From NCBI RefSeq assembly GCF_003730135.1, contig NZ_RJVO01000004.1, positions 1 to 64,000 of the forward strand: DNA of 64,000 nt. The letters are read 5' to 3'. Under the pieces are notes generated by a model. The model searched no databases. It was not told where the DNA came from and saw only the letters and a program-made list of their open reading frames with translations. Of the stretch, positions 47,882 through 57,573 are shown one piece after another. The position numbers and the translations under genes were made by a program. The stretch's first letter is position 1; each line of letters opens with the position of its first letter. The DNA comes from Stagnimonas aquatica. Lineage in GTDB: Bacteria > Pseudomonadota > Gammaproteobacteria > Nevskiales > Nevskiaceae.

Positions 47882-48406
47882 ATGAACAAGAACCTCGTCC
47901 TGATCGCCGCGCTCGCCGGTCTCACCCTCGCTGGCTGCGCCAGCAAGGGCAGCAAGGATGCCGGCCCCAACCCCGGCGCCTACGACAACGGCGGCATTTC
48001 CACCTCCGGCTCCGGCGCTGACGGCGTTGGCGCGGGCTCGGCCATCGGTTCCGGCACCGGCGCCGCTGGCGCCTACAGCCTCGACAGCAAGACCATCTAC
48101 TTCGCTTTCGACCAGACCGACATCGACAGCGCCGGCCAGACCGTGGTGGACAACTACGGCCGCTACCTGAGCTCGACCCCGGCTGCCAAGGTGCGCCTGG
48201 AAGGCCACGCTGACGAGCGCGGTTCGGCCGAGTACAACATCGCCCTGGGCGAGCGCCGCGCCATCTCCGTTGCCCGCGCCCTGAAGGCCGTCGGCGCCAC
48301 CGACGCCCAGATCTCCGTGGTCAGCTACGGCGAAGAGCGTCCGGCCGCCCCTGGTCACGACGAAGCCGCCTGGGCCAAGAACCGCCGCGTCGAAATCGCC
48401 CAGTAA
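47882..48406 (+). CDS. pal: Peptidoglycan-associated lipoprotein Pal
   Basis: Pal tethers the outer membrane to peptidoglycan. The 174-residue protein has a lipoprotein signal ending LTLAGC (Cys19), a Gly/Ser-rich linker (about 25-62) and the OmpA-like domain with TIYFAFDQTDIDS, RLEGHADERGSAEYNIALGERRA and SYGEERPAAPGHDEAAWAKNRRVEI. The linker is longer than in E. coli Pal. GGAG is present upstream of the ATG. Confidence 0.97.
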   Translation: MNKNLVLIAALAGLTLAGCASKGSKDAGPNPGAYDNGGISTSGSGADGVGAGSAIGSGTGAAGAYSLDSKTIYFAFDQTDIDSAGQTVVDNYGRYLSSTPAAKVRLEGHADERGSAEYNIALGERRAISVARALKAVGATDAQISVVSYGEERPAAPGHDEAAWAKNRRVEIAQ

Positions 48407-48421
48407 GCTCGGGCCAGACCG

Positions 48422-49273
48422 ATGTCGGTGCGCTACGCTCCGTCTGTACTCGTACTGGCCGTCGCCGTCCTGGCTTCGGCCTGCACGCCGCTGAGCCGTA
48501 CTGGCGAAGAGCCGCTGTCGCCGGAAGAGATTCGTCTGCGTGCCATCGAGGGCAAGATCGGCGATCTCTCCCGGCGCGTCAGCGGTGTCGAGAACAAGGA
48601 CGAGTCCCGCACCCAGGACGAGCTGCGCACCCTGCGTGGCGAGATTGAGCGCCTGCGCTTCGACATCGACAGCCAGGAGCGTCGCGGCAAGGATCTGTAT
48701 CTGGATCTGGATCGTCGCATCCAGAAGCTGGAAACCCTGCCGGGCAGCACGCTGCCGCCGTTTGCGCCGGCCACACCCAGCTTCGACAACGGGGTTTCGC
48801 AGCCGCCCTTGTCGGGTGCGGCGGCGGCCGGCACTGCCACCACGCCGGCTTTGGTGGTGAGTCCGCGCCTCAACAGCACCCCGACCAGTGGCGGCGGTGC
48901 GGAAGAGGAAACGGCCTATCTCAAGGCCTTTGATTTTCTGAAGGCCGGCAAGTACGACAGCGCCATCACCGGCTTCAAGGCCATGCTCGATAAGTGGCCG
49001 CAAGGCAACTTCGCCGACAACGGCTGGTACTGGATGGGCGAGTCGCTGTACATCAAGCGCCAGTACAAGCCGGCGCTGGATGCCTTCAATGCCCTGATCG
49101 AGCGTTTCCCGGCCAGCCCCAAGGTGCCGGACGCGCTGTTCAAGGGCGGGCTGACCCAGCTTGAGTTGAAGGATACCGAGGCGGCGAAAGCGGCCTGGCG
49201 TCGGGTGGTCAAGGATTACCCTGGATCCAATGCCGCCGGCCTCGCCCGGCAGCGCCTGGACCAGGCGCGGTAA
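48422..49273 (+). CDS. cpoB: Cell division coordinator CpoB (YbgF)
   Basis: CpoB couples peptidoglycan synthesis and Tol-driven outer-membrane constriction. The 283-residue protein has an export signal, a coiled-coil trimerisation region (about 35-105, RAIEGKIGDLSRRVSGVENK...), a Pro/Ala/Ser linker and three C-terminal TPR units (LKAFDFLKAGKYDSAITGFKAML, ADNGWYWMGESLYIKRQYKPAL). The signal ends LASAC, a good lipobox, whereas E. coli CpoB is a soluble periplasmic protein; this form may be lipid-anchored. Confidence 0.93.
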   Translation: MSVRYAPSVLVLAVAVLASACTPLSRTGEEPLSPEEIRLRAIEGKIGDLSRRVSGVENKDESRTQDELRTLRGEIERLRFDIDSQERRGKDLYLDLDRRIQKLETLPGSTLPPFAPATPSFDNGVSQPPLSGAAAAGTATTPALVVSPRLNSTPTSGGGAEEETAYLKAFDFLKAGKYDSAITGFKAMLDKWPQGNFADNGWYWMGESLYIKRQYKPALDAFNALIERFPASPKVPDALFKGGLTQLELKDTEAAKAAWRRVVKDYPGSNAAGLARQRLDQAR

Positions 49274-49286
49274 GCGGTAGTCACAG

Positions 49287-49982
49287 GTGGCGGCCGACGA
49301 TATCCCGCTCGCGCCGCCCTCTGAGGCGGCGGGTCAGCTCGTGCCACGCCTGAAAATCACCGAAGTCTTTCTTTCCTTGCAGGGAGAGTCCTCCCTGGTC
49401 GGTTGGCCGACCGTGTTCGTGCGGCTCACCGGTTGCCCTTTGCGCTGCAGCTTCTGCGACACCGCCTATGCCTTCCATGGCGGACAGTGGCGCGATATCC
49501 CCGATCTGCTGGCCGAGGTGCAGGCGCTCGGCGTTCGCCACGTCTGCGTCACCGGCGGCGAGCCCCTGGCGCAGAAGAACTGCCTGCCCCTGCTGAGCGC
49601 GCTCTGCGACGCTGGCTACGCGGTATCGCTGGAAACCAGCGGCGCGCTGGACATTGCCGGCGTGGATCCGCGTGTGGCGCGGATCGTCGATATCAAGACG
49701 CCGGGCTCCGCCGAGGTGGCCCGCAATCGCTGGGAGAACCTGCCGCTGCTGACGGCACGCGATGAGCTGAAATTCGTGCTCTGCTCGCGCGCTGATTACG
49801 ACTGGGCGGTGGAGCGGCTGCGGGAACATCGTCTGCACGAGCGCTGCGCGGTGCTGTTCTCGCCCAGCCACAAGCAGGTCAGCCCGCGTGAACTGGCGGA
49901 CTGGATCGTGGCCGACCGCCTGCCCGTGCGCTTCCAGACCCAGTTGCACAAGCAGCTCTGGGGCGAGGAGCCAGGTCGATGA
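49287..49982 (+). CDS. queE: 7-carboxy-7-deazaguanine synthase
   Basis: QueE is a radical SAM enzyme that makes the 7-deazaguanine core of queuosine. The 231-residue protein has [27 protein letters not shown], the CX3CX2C cluster motif in [18 protein letters not shown] and [12 protein letters not shown]. The start is a GTG at 49287. It overlaps queC by four bases and extends the Tol cluster, as in many proteobacteria. Confidence 0.95.
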   Translation: MAADDIPLAPPSEAAGQLVPRLKITEVFLSLQGESSLVGWPTVFVRLTGCPLRCSFCDTAYAFHGGQWRDIPDLLAEVQALGVRHVCVTGGEPLAQKNCLPLLSALCDAGYAVSLETSGALDIAGVDPRVARIVDIKTPGSAEVARNRWENLPLLTARDELKFVLCSRADYDWAVERLREHRLHERCAVLFSPSHKQVSPRELADWIVADRLPVRFQTQLHKQLWGEEPGR

Positions 49983-50656
49983 GCGCAGCGCCCAAGGCGG
50001 TGGTGCTGCTCTCCGGTGGGCTCGATTCGGCCACCGTGCTGGCGATTGCCCGTGATGCCGGCTACCAGTGCCACGCGCTGTCGGTCGCGTATGGTCAGCG
50101 GCACATCGCCGAACTGAAGGCCGCCGAGCGGGTGGCAGCGCGCCTGGGCGCGGTGGGGCACACCCATATCGAGGTCAATCTCGACGCCATTGGCGGCTCG
50201 GCGCTCACCGACCGCCGCATTGCCGTGCCCGAGGCGCCCAGCAGTGGCATCCCGGTCACCTATGTGCCGGCGCGCAACACCCTGTTTCTGTCACTGGCCC
50301 TGGGCCAGGCCGAGGTGGTCGGCGCGCGCGATCTGTTCATCGGTGTCAATGCCGTGGACTACTCCGGCTACCCGGATTGTCGGCCGGAATTCATCGCCGC
50401 CTTCGAGACGCTGGCGAATGTCGCTACCAAGGCTGGCGTCGAGGGCGCGCGCTTTCGCATCCACACCCCGCTGATCGCCTGGCACAAGGCCGAGATCATC
50501 CGCCGCGGTGCGGCGCTAGGCGTGGACTTTGCCGAGACGGTGTCCTGCTACCAGGCCGACCAGGACGGGCGCGCCTGTGGCAAGTGCGATTCCTGCCGGA
50601 TTCGTGCCGATGGGTTTTCTGCAGCCGGCTTGGCCGATCCGACGCGCTATCGCTAG
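49979..50656 (+). CDS. queC: 7-cyano-7-deazaguanine synthase
   Basis: QueC converts the QueE product to preQ0 with ATP and ammonia. The 225-residue protein has the PP-loop [53 protein letters not shown] and the zinc cysteines in [21 protein letters not shown]. It starts inside the queE stop. Its stop is only six bases from the 3' end of the convergent tRNA-Pro gene. Confidence 0.97.
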   Translation: MSAAPKAVVLLSGGLDSATVLAIARDAGYQCHALSVAYGQRHIAELKAAERVAARLGAVGHTHIEVNLDAIGGSALTDRRIAVPEAPSSGIPVTYVPARNTLFLSLALGQAEVVGARDLFIGVNAVDYSGYPDCRPEFIAAFETLANVATKAGVEGARFRIHTPLIAWHKAEIIRRGAALGVDFAETVSCYQADQDGRACGKCDSCRIRADGFSAAGLADPTRYR

Positions 50657-50662
50657 AGGAAG

Positions 50663-50739
50663 TGGTCGGGGCGGAGGGATTCGAACCCCCGACCTCCTGT
50701 ACCCAAAACAGGCGCGCTACCAAACTGCGCTACGCCCCG
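50663..50739 (-). tRNA. tRNA-Pro (anticodon TGG)
   Basis: The reverse complement folds as a 77-base cloverleaf with acceptor CGGGGCG/CGCCCCG, D-loop GCGCAGTTTGGTAGCGC, anticodon loop TTTGGGT (TGG), T-arm GGGGGTTCGAATCCC and an encoded CCA. It is the downstream partner of tRNA-Lys. Confidence 0.97.
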
Positions 50740-50768
50740 ACTGGCGTGGATGCTTGACGATACCGAAA

Positions 50769-50844
50769 TGGTGGGTCGTGATGGATTCGAACCATCGACC
50801 AATTGGTTAAAAGCCAACTGCTCTACCGGCTGAGCTAACGACCC
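50769..50844 (-). tRNA. tRNA-Lys (anticodon TTT)
   Basis: The 76-base reverse complement begins GGGTCGTTAGCTCAGCCGG, has the anticodon loop CTTTTAA (TTT) on a GTTGG/CCAAT-type stem, the T-arm with GGTTCGAATCC and an encoded CCA end. It lies 29 bases before tRNA-Pro in the same transcript. Confidence 0.97.
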
Positions 50845-50894
50845 CCGGTTCCGCACGCTGAGAGGAGCGTACCGCCGCCCATGCGAGGGCGCGA

Positions 50895-50923
50895 AGGATA
50901 GGGGAGAAGCCTCCCGCGCGCAA
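50895..50923 (-). promoter_or_regulatory. Promoter of the tRNA-Lys/tRNA-Pro transcript
   Basis: On the minus strand TTGCGC (50923-50918) and TATCCT (50900-50895) are spaced by 17 bases. The sequence after the -10 box is TCGCGCCC, a GC-rich discriminator typical of stringently controlled stable-RNA promoters. It lies about 50 bases before tRNA-Lys. Confidence 0.65.
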
Positions 50924-50928
50924 TCCGG

Positions 50929-50971
50929 CACATGGCGTATTTCCTGAGGCCAGTGCCTGTGCGACCATGTG
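50929..50971. promoter_or_regulatory. Inverted repeat upstream of prpB
   Basis: CACATGG (50929-50935) and its exact complement CCATGTG (50965-50971) lie 30 to 72 bases before the prpB start. It could be an operator for a propionate regulator not encoded in this window; the role is inferred from position only. Confidence 0.3.
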
Positions 50972-51000
50972 TGGCTATCACTCCCAAACACGGTAATGCC

Positions 51001-51891
51001 ATGTCCGCCACTCGCTCTCCTGGTCAGGCTTTTCGCGCTGCGGTGGCTTCCGAAAAGCCATTGCAGGTTCCGGGGGCGATCAATGCGAACCACGCCCTGT
51101 TGGCGAAGCGGGCAGGCTTCAAGGCCATCTACCTCTCCGGTGGCGGTGTCGCCGCCGGCTCCCTGGGCTTGCCGGATCTCGGCATCAGCGGCCTGGAAGA
51201 CGTGCTGATCGACGTCCGCCGCATCACCGATGTCTGCGATCTGCCGCTGCTGGTCGATGTCGATACCGGCTTCGGTTCCAGCGCGTTCAATGTCGCGCGC
51301 ACGGTCAAGAGCCTCATCAAGGCGGGCGGTGCGGCCATGCACATCGAGGATCAGGTCGGTGCCAAGCGTTGCGGCCACCGCCCGGGCAAGGAGATTGTCA
51401 GTCAGGGCGAAATGGTGGATCGCGTCAAGGCGGCGGTCGATGCCCGCACCGACGAGCAGTTCGTGATCATGGCGCGCACCGACGCGCTGGCGGTGGAGGG
51501 GCTGGATAAGGCCATCGAACGTGCCGTGGCCTGCGTCGAGGCTGGCGCCGACATGATCTTCCCCGAGGCGATGACCAGCCTGGAGATGTACCGCCAGTTC
51601 GCCGATGCGGTGAAGGTGCCGGTGCTCGCCAACATCACCGAGTTTGGTTCGACGCCGCTGTTCACCACCGAGGAACTGGGCGCCGCCGGCGCCAGCTTGG
51701 TGCTCTACCCACTGTCGGCCTTCCGCGCCATGAACAAGGCGGCAGAGAACGTCTACAAGGCTTTGCGCCGCGATGGCACCCAGAAGAACGTCGTCGACAC
51801 CATGCAGACCCGCATGGAGCTCTACGAAGCCATCAACTACTTCGACTACGAGAAGAAGCTCGACGCACTCTTCGCCGCCAAGAAGGGCTGA
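51001..51891 (+). CDS. prpB: 2-methylisocitrate lyase
   Basis: PrpB splits 2-methylisocitrate into pyruvate and succinate, the last step of the methylcitrate cycle for propionyl-CoA. The 296-residue protein has [43 protein letters not shown] (metal site), and the catalytic Cys loop [10 protein letters not shown], with the PrpB-type ending. The ATG at 51001 matches the family start (MSATRSPGQ). An upstream in-frame ATG at 50932 falls in the inverted repeat region and is unlikely. Confidence 0.97.
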   Translation: MSATRSPGQAFRAAVASEKPLQVPGAINANHALLAKRAGFKAIYLSGGGVAAGSLGLPDLGISGLEDVLIDVRRITDVCDLPLLVDVDTGFGSSAFNVARTVKSLIKAGGAAMHIEDQVGAKRCGHRPGKEIVSQGEMVDRVKAAVDARTDEQFVIMARTDALAVEGLDKAIERAVACVEAGADMIFPEAMTSLEMYRQFADAVKVPVLANITEFGSTPLFTTEELGAAGASLVLYPLSAFRAMNKAAENVYKALRRDGTQKNVVDTMQTRMELYEAINYFDYEKKLDALFAAKKG

Positions 51892-51933
51892 TCGCCCGGC
51901 CACCGCGTCATCCGCCCACATTCAGGAGAACCC

Positions 51934-53094
51934 ATGAGCGAAGCTGCTGCCCCCGCCACCGGCCCCAAGCCCAAGAAGAGCGTTGCGCTTTCCGGCGTCA
52001 CCGCCGGCAACACCGCGCTGTGCACCGTCGGCCGTACCGGCAATGATCTGCACTACCGTGGCTACGACATTCTCGATGTCGCTGATGCCTGCGAGTTCGA
52101 GGAGATCGCGCATCTGCTGGTGCACAGCAAGCTGCCGACCAAGGCCGAGCTGGCTGGCTACAAGACCAAGCTCAAGTCCCTGCGCGGCCTGCCGGCGGCG
52201 GTGAAAGTGGCGCTGGAACAACTGCCTCCGTCCTCGCACCCGATGGACGTGATGCGCACCGGCGTCTCGGTGCTCGGCTGTGTCAAGCCGGAGAAGGACG
52301 ACCACAACCATCCAGGCGCGCGTGACATCGCCGACAAGCTGATGGCCTCGCTGGGCTCGATGCTGCTGTACTGGTATCACTTTGCCTACAACGGCAAGCG
52401 GATCGAGGTGGAAACCGACGACGACTCCATCGGCGGCCATTTCCTGCACCTCTTGCACGGCACCAAGCCACCGGAGCTGTGGGTGAAGGCCATGCACACC
52501 AGCCTGATCCTCTACGCCGAGCACGAGTTCAACGCCTCGACCTTCACCAGTCGCGTCGTCGCCGGCACCGGCTCTGACATCTACAGCGCCATCTGCGGCG
52601 GCATCGGTGCCCTGCGTGGGCCTAAGCACGGCGGCGCCAACGAAGTCGCCTTCGAGATCCAGAAGCGCTACGACAACCCGGACGAGGCCGAGGCCGACAT
52701 CCGCGCCCGCGTCGAGAAGAAGGAAGTGGTGATCGGTTTCGGTCACCCGGTCTACACCGTCAGCGATCCGCGCAACAAGGTCATCAAGGAAGTCGCGCGC
52801 ACCCTGTCGAAGGACCAGAGCAACCTGAAGATGTTCGACATCGCCGAGCGGCTGGAAACGGTGATGTGGGAGATCAAGAAGATGTTCCCCAACCTCGACT
52901 GGTTCAGCGCGGTGAGCTACCACATGATGGGCGTGCCCACCGACATGTTCACGCCGCTGTTCGTGATCGCCCGTACCTCCGGCTGGAGCGCGCACATCAT
53001 CGAGCAGCGCATCGACGGCAAGATCATCCGTCCGTCCGCCAACTACACCGGCCCCGAGGACCTCAAGTTCGTGGCCATCAAGGACCGCAAGTAA
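51934..53094 (+). CDS. prpC: 2-methylcitrate synthase
   Basis: PrpC condenses propionyl-CoA with oxaloacetate. The 386-residue protein has the citrate-synthase core: [71 protein letters not shown] (catalytic His) and [16 protein letters not shown] (second His). The RGYDI and short length favour 2-methylcitrate synthase over ordinary citrate synthase, as does the operon. GGAG precedes the ATG. Confidence 0.96.
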   Translation: MSEAAAPATGPKPKKSVALSGVTAGNTALCTVGRTGNDLHYRGYDILDVADACEFEEIAHLLVHSKLPTKAELAGYKTKLKSLRGLPAAVKVALEQLPPSSHPMDVMRTGVSVLGCVKPEKDDHNHPGARDIADKLMASLGSMLLYWYHFAYNGKRIEVETDDDSIGGHFLHLLHGTKPPELWVKAMHTSLILYAEHEFNASTFTSRVVAGTGSDIYSAICGGIGALRGPKHGGANEVAFEIQKRYDNPDEAEADIRARVEKKEVVIGFGHPVYTVSDPRNKVIKEVARTLSKDQSNLKMFDIAERLETVMWEIKKMFPNLDWFSAVSYHMMGVPTDMFTPLFVIARTSGWSAHIIEQRIDGKIIRPSANYTGPEDLKFVAIKDRK

Positions 53095-53127
53095 GCGATC
53101 GCCAGCCCTCTAGCCAGCAGAGTCTCG

Positions 53128-55743
53128 ATGAACACCGCCTTCCGCAAACCACTCCCTGGCACCCGGCTCGATTACTTCGACGCGCGCGCTGCCGTTGACG
53201 CGATCAAGCCCGGAGCCTGGGCCAAGTTGCCGTACACCGCGCGCGTGCATGCCGAGAACCTGGTGCGCAAGGGCGAGCCAGAGAAGGTCAATGCCTATCT
53301 GGGGCAGTTGATCGAGCGCAAGCGCGATCTCGATTTCCCCTGGTTCCCGGTCCGTGTCGTCTGTCACGACATCCTCGGTCAGACCGCGCTGGTGGATCTC
53401 GCGGGCCTGCGCGATGCCATCGCCGACATGGGCGGTGATCCGGCCAAGGTGAATCCGGTGGTGCCGGTGCAGTTGATCGTCGATCACTCGCTGGCGGTGG
53501 AAGCGCCGGGCTTCGACAAGGACGCCTTCGCCAAGAACCGCGCCATCGAGGACCGTCGCAACGAGGACCGCTTCCACTTCATCAACTGGACCAAGCTCGC
53601 GTTCAAGAACGTCGATGTGATCCCGGCCGGCAACGGCATCATGCACCAGATCAATCTGGAGCGGATGTCGCCGGTGATCTACACGCAGGATGGCGTCGCG
53701 TTTCCGGATACCTGCGTCGGCACCGACTCGCACACGCCGCACGTCGATGCGCTCGGCGTGATCGCCATCGGTGTCGGCGGCCTGGAAGCCGAGAACGTGA
53801 TGCTCGGCCGCGCCTCCTGGATGCGTCTGCCGGACATCGTCGGCGTCGAGCTGACCGGCAAGCCGCAGCCCAATATCACCGCGACCGACGTGGTGCTGGC
53901 GCTGACCGAGTTTCTGCGAAAGGAGAAGGTGGTCGGCGCCTATCTCGAATTCTTCGGCGAGGGCGCCTCGGCGCTCACCATCGGCGACCGCGCGACGATC
54001 TCCAACATGTGCCCGGAGTACGGCGCCACGGCGGCGCTGTTCTACATCGACCAGCAGACGCTCGACTACCTGACGCTGACCGGCCGCGAGTCGGCCCAGG
54101 TCCAGTTGGTCGAGACCTACGCCAAGGCGACCGGCCTGTGGGCGGACGCGCTGAAGACCGCCGAGTACGAGCGCGTGCTGAAGTTCGATCTGAGCACCGT
54201 GGTGCGCAATCTCGCCGGCCCCTCCAACCCGCACAAGCGTCTGCCGGTGAGCGCCTTGGAAGAGCGTGGCATCGCCAGCGCCGACAAGCTCGAAGCCGCG
54301 CGCGCCGAAGAAGCGCAGGGTCTGATTCCGGATGGTGGCGTCATCATCGCCGCGATCACCAGTTGCACCAACACCTCGAACCCCCGCAACGTCATCGCCG
54401 CCGGCCTTCTGGCGCGCAATGCGGTGCGCAAGGGCCTGGCGCGCAAGCCCTGGGTGAAGACCTCGCTGGCGCCCGGCTCAAAGGCCGTCGAGCTGTACCT
54501 CAAGGAAGCCGGCCTGCTCGCGGACCTGGAGCAACTCGGCTTCGGCATCGTCGCCTTCGCCTGCACCACCTGCAATGGCATGTCCGGCGCGCTTGATCCG
54601 AAGATCCAGCAGGAGATCATCGACCGCGACCTGTACGCCACCGCCGTGCTCTCCGGCAACCGCAACTTCGATGGCCGCATCCACCCCTACGCCAAGCAGG
54701 CCTTCCTGGCCAGCCCGCCGCTGGTGGTGGCCTACGCCATCGCCGGCACGGTGCGCTTCGACATCGAGAAGGACGTGCTGGGCACCGATCAGGACGGCAA
54801 GGAAGTCCGCCTGAAGGATCTCTGGCCGAGCGACGCCGAGATCGACGCGATGATCGCCAAAAGCGTCAAGCCGGAGCAGTTCCGCGCCGTCTACGAGCCG
54901 ATGTTCAATTTCAAGATCGTCGAGGACAACAAGACCAAGCCGCTGTACGACTGGCGCCCGATGTCCACCTACATCCGCCGCCCGCCGTACTGGGAAGGCG
55001 CGCTGGCCGGTGAGCGCACGCTCAAGAATCTGCGGCCGCTGGCCGTGCTGCCGGACAACATCACCACCGACCACCTCTCGCCCTCCAACGCGATCCTGAT
55101 GGACAGCGCCGCCGGCGAGTACCTGCACAAGATGGGCCTGCCGGAGGAGGACTTCAATTCCTACGCCACCCACCGTGGTGACCACCTCACTGCGCAGCGC
55201 GCCACCTTCGCCAATCCGCAGTTGGTCAACGAGATGGTGGTGGTGGACGGCAAGGTGAAGAAGGGCTCGCTGGCGCGCGTGGAGCCGGACGGCAAGGTCA
55301 TGCGCATGTGGGAGGCCATCGAGACCTACATGGAGCGCAAGCAGCCGCTGATCATCGTCGCCGGCGCGGACTACGGTCAGGGCAGCTCGCGTGACTGGGC
55401 GGCGAAGGGCGTGCGCCTTGCCGGTGTCGAGGTGATCGCCGCCGAAGGCTTCGAGCGCATCCACCGTACCAATCTCATCGGCATGGGCGTGCTGCCGCTG
55501 GAGTTCAAGCCGGGGACCACCCGCCTGACCCTGGGGATCGACGGCACCGAGACCTACGAGGTGGCCGGCAAGCTGGCGCCGCGCGCGACGCTGACGCTGG
55601 TCGTGCACCGCAGGAACGGCGAGAAGCTCGAAGTGCCGATGACCTGCCGTCTGGATTCCGACGAGGAAGTCTCCATCTACCAGGCTGGTGGCGTGTTGCA
55701 GCGGTTTGCGCAGGACTTCCTGGCGTCGAACAAGGCGGCCTGA
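53128..55743 (+). CDS. acnD: Fe/S-dependent 2-methylisocitrate dehydratase AcnD
   Basis: AcnD, with PrpF, dehydrates 2-methylcitrate in bacteria lacking PrpD. The 871-residue aconitase-family protein has the [4Fe-4S] cysteines in AAITSCTNTSNPRNV and FACTTCNGMSGALDP, substrate residues in FPDTCVGTDSHTPHVDALGVIAIGVGG and the C-terminal swivel domain with IVAGADYGQGSSRDWAAKG. Position in the prpBC-acnD-prpF set separates it from AcnA. It follows prpC by 33 bases. Confidence 0.95.
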   Translation: MNTAFRKPLPGTRLDYFDARAAVDAIKPGAWAKLPYTARVHAENLVRKGEPEKVNAYLGQLIERKRDLDFPWFPVRVVCHDILGQTALVDLAGLRDAIADMGGDPAKVNPVVPVQLIVDHSLAVEAPGFDKDAFAKNRAIEDRRNEDRFHFINWTKLAFKNVDVIPAGNGIMHQINLERMSPVIYTQDGVAFPDTCVGTDSHTPHVDALGVIAIGVGGLEAENVMLGRASWMRLPDIVGVELTGKPQPNITATDVVLALTEFLRKEKVVGAYLEFFGEGASALTIGDRATISNMCPEYGATAALFYIDQQTLDYLTLTGRESAQVQLVETYAKATGLWADALKTAEYERVLKFDLSTVVRNLAGPSNPHKRLPVSALEERGIASADKLEAARAEEAQGLIPDGGVIIAAITSCTNTSNPRNVIAAGLLARNAVRKGLARKPWVKTSLAPGSKAVELYLKEAGLLADLEQLGFGIVAFACTTCNGMSGALDPKIQQEIIDRDLYATAVLSGNRNFDGRIHPYAKQAFLASPPLVVAYAIAGTVRFDIEKDVLGTDQDGKEVRLKDLWPSDAEIDAMIAKSVKPEQFRAVYEPMFNFKIVEDNKTKPLYDWRPMSTYIRRPPYWEGALAGERTLKNLRPLAVLPDNITTDHLSPSNAILMDSAAGEYLHKMGLPEEDFNSYATHRGDHLTAQRATFANPQLVNEMVVVDGKVKKGSLARVEPDGKVMRMWEAIETYMERKQPLIIVAGADYGQGSSRDWAAKGVRLAGVEVIAAEGFERIHRTNLIGMGVLPLEFKPGTTRLTLGIDGTETYEVAGKLAPRATLTLVVHRRNGEKLEVPMTCRLDSDEEVSIYQAGGVLQRFAQDFLASNKAA

Positions 55744-55850
55744 ACGGATTCGGGCCGGGGATGTCGATTCCAGGCCTGCTCGTTCGACGGCTAGGTGGGA
55801 GGGCGGGTTTCGCGCTCTCCGACCATCCGTCACTTCCGGAGTATTGAGCC

Positions 55851-56300
55851 ATGCCAGGAACCGTCCAGTTGCACCGTGTCTTGAAGGCCCCGCCGGCGCG
55901 GATTTATCGCGCCTTTGTCGAACCGGCCGCGCTCTGCAAATGGTTGCCGCCGCACGGCTTCGTCGGCCGCATCGAGGACATGGATGCGAGGGTGGGGGGC
56001 GGCTATCGCATGTCGTTCACCAATCTGGGCACCGGCTCCAGCCATGCGTTCAGCGTTCGCTACACCGAGCTCAAGCCCGGTGAATTGATCCGCCACACGG
56101 ATCGCTTCGATGACCCCAATCTGCCGGGCGAGATGCTGGTGACGGTGCGTCTGCGCGCCGTGGCCTGCGGCACCGAGCTGAGCATCACGCAGGAAGGCAT
56201 TCCCGACGCGATCCCCACCGAGTTCTGTTACCTGGGCTGGCAGGAATCCCTGCAACTGCTGACCCAACTCGTCGAGCCGGAGATTCCGGACGGCGCATAA
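55851..56300 (+). CDS. SRPBCC/AHSA1-family protein
   Basis: The 149-residue protein has the START-like AHSA1 fold: LHRVLKAPPARIYRAFVEPAALCKWLPPHGFVGRIEDMDARVGGGYRMSFTN at the start and TELSITQEGIPDAIP...YLGWQESLQLLTQLVEPEIP at the end. Such proteins bind hydrophobic ligands. It lies between acnD and prpF with 17 bases to prpF, so it is probably co-expressed with propionate catabolism; the ligand is unknown. Confidence 0.88.
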   Translation: MPGTVQLHRVLKAPPARIYRAFVEPAALCKWLPPHGFVGRIEDMDARVGGGYRMSFTNLGTGSSHAFSVRYTELKPGELIRHTDRFDDPNLPGEMLVTVRLRAVACGTELSITQEGIPDAIPTEFCYLGWQESLQLLTQLVEPEIPDGA

Positions 56301-56317
56301 CCCACGTCGAGGCCCCG

Positions 56318-57511
56318 ATGTCGCACCTCCCCCAGATCAAGGTTCCCGCCACCTACATGCGCGGCGGCACGTCGAAAGGCGTGTTCTTCAAGCTCACCGA
56401 CCTGCCCGAGCGCTGCCAGACGCCGGGCGAGGCGCGCGACCGGTTCCTGCTACGGGTGATCGGTTCGCCCGACCCCTACGGCGCGCAGATCGACGGCATG
56501 GGGGGCGCGACCTCTTCGACCTCGAAGACCGTGATCCTGTCCAAGAGCAGCAAGCCGGACCACGACGTCGACTATCGCTTCGGTCAGGTGTCCATCGACA
56601 AGGCCTTCGTGGACTGGTCCGGCAACTGCGGCAATCTCACCGCCGCCGTCGGCTCCTTCGCGATCAGCAACGGGCTGGTCGATGCCGCGCGCATCCCGCG
56701 AAACGGGGTCTGCGTCGTGCGCATCTGGCAGACCCAGATCAGCAAGACCATCATCGCCCATGTGCCGATCCGCGATGGCGCCGTGCAGGAAACCGGTGAC
56801 TTCGAACTGGACGGCGTGACCTTCCCGGCCGCCGAGGTACAGATCGAGTTCCTCGACCCCGCCGATGAGGGCGATGGCGACGGCGGCGGTTCGATGTTCC
56901 CCACCGGCAATCTGGTCGATGACCTCGAAGTGCCAGGCATCGGTACGCTCAAGGCGACGATGATCAACGCCGGCATCCCCACCGTGTTCATCAACGCTGT
57001 CGAGATCGGCTACAGCGGCACCGAGCTGCGTGAGGCGATCAACACCGATCCGGAGGCGCTCAGGAAGTTCGAGACCATTCGCGCCCACGGAGCGCTGCGC
57101 ATGGGTTTGATCAAGGACCTCAGCGAAGCCGCCAAGCGCCAGCACACGCCGAAAGTGGCCTTCGTGGCGCCGCCGGCCGACTACCTCTCGTCCAGTGGCA
57201 AGCCGGTCAAGGCCGGCGATATCGACCTCAACGTGCGGGCGCTGTCGATGGGCAAGCTGCACCACGCGATGATGGGCACCGCCGCCGTCGCCATCGGCAC
57301 TGCGGCGGCGATCCCCGGCACCCTGGTCAATCTGGCTGCCGGCGGTGGCGCCCGCGAGGCGGTGCGCTTCGGGCATCCTTCCGGCACCTTGCGCGTGGGC
57401 GCGGCAGCCGAGCAGGTCAATGGCGAGTGGAAAGTGAAGAAGGCGATCATGTCGCGTTCGGCGAGAGTGTTGATGGAAGGCTGGGTGCGGGTGCCCGGCG
57501 ACGCCTTCTGA
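56318..57511 (+). CDS. prpF: 2-methylaconitate cis-trans isomerase PrpF
   Basis: PrpF isomerises the 2-methylaconitate made by AcnD, completing the AcnD-PrpF route. The 397-residue protein has VPATYMRGGTSKGVFFKLTDLP, GSPDPYGAQIDGMGGATSSTSKTVI and CGNLTAAVGSFAISNG (the Cys and neighbours of the diaminopimelate-epimerase-like fold), and the end GHPSGTLRVGA. It is the last gene of the operon and is followed by a strong terminator. Confidence 0.96.
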   Translation: MSHLPQIKVPATYMRGGTSKGVFFKLTDLPERCQTPGEARDRFLLRVIGSPDPYGAQIDGMGGATSSTSKTVILSKSSKPDHDVDYRFGQVSIDKAFVDWSGNCGNLTAAVGSFAISNGLVDAARIPRNGVCVVRIWQTQISKTIIAHVPIRDGAVQETGDFELDGVTFPAAEVQIEFLDPADEGDGDGGGSMFPTGNLVDDLEVPGIGTLKATMINAGIPTVFINAVEIGYSGTELREAINTDPEALRKFETIRAHGALRMGLIKDLSEAAKRQHTPKVAFVAPPADYLSSSGKPVKAGDIDLNVRALSMGKLHHAMMGTAAVAIGTAAAIPGTLVNLAAGGGAREAVRFGHPSGTLRVGAAAEQVNGEWKVKKAIMSRSARVLMEGWVRVPGDAF

Positions 57512-57530
57512 ACGCTGCTTGGTGGCGAAC

Positions 57531-57556
57531 AGCCCGGCCCTCGCGCCGGGCTTTTT
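57531..57556 (+). terminator. Intrinsic terminator of the prp operon
   Basis: AGCCCGGC (57531-57538) pairs with GCCGGGCT (57545-57552) over a CCTCGC loop and runs into TTTTT. It lies 20 bases after the prpF stop and insulates the feo operon. Confidence 0.92.
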
Positions 57557-57573
57557 CTTGCCGCGCCGGCGAG

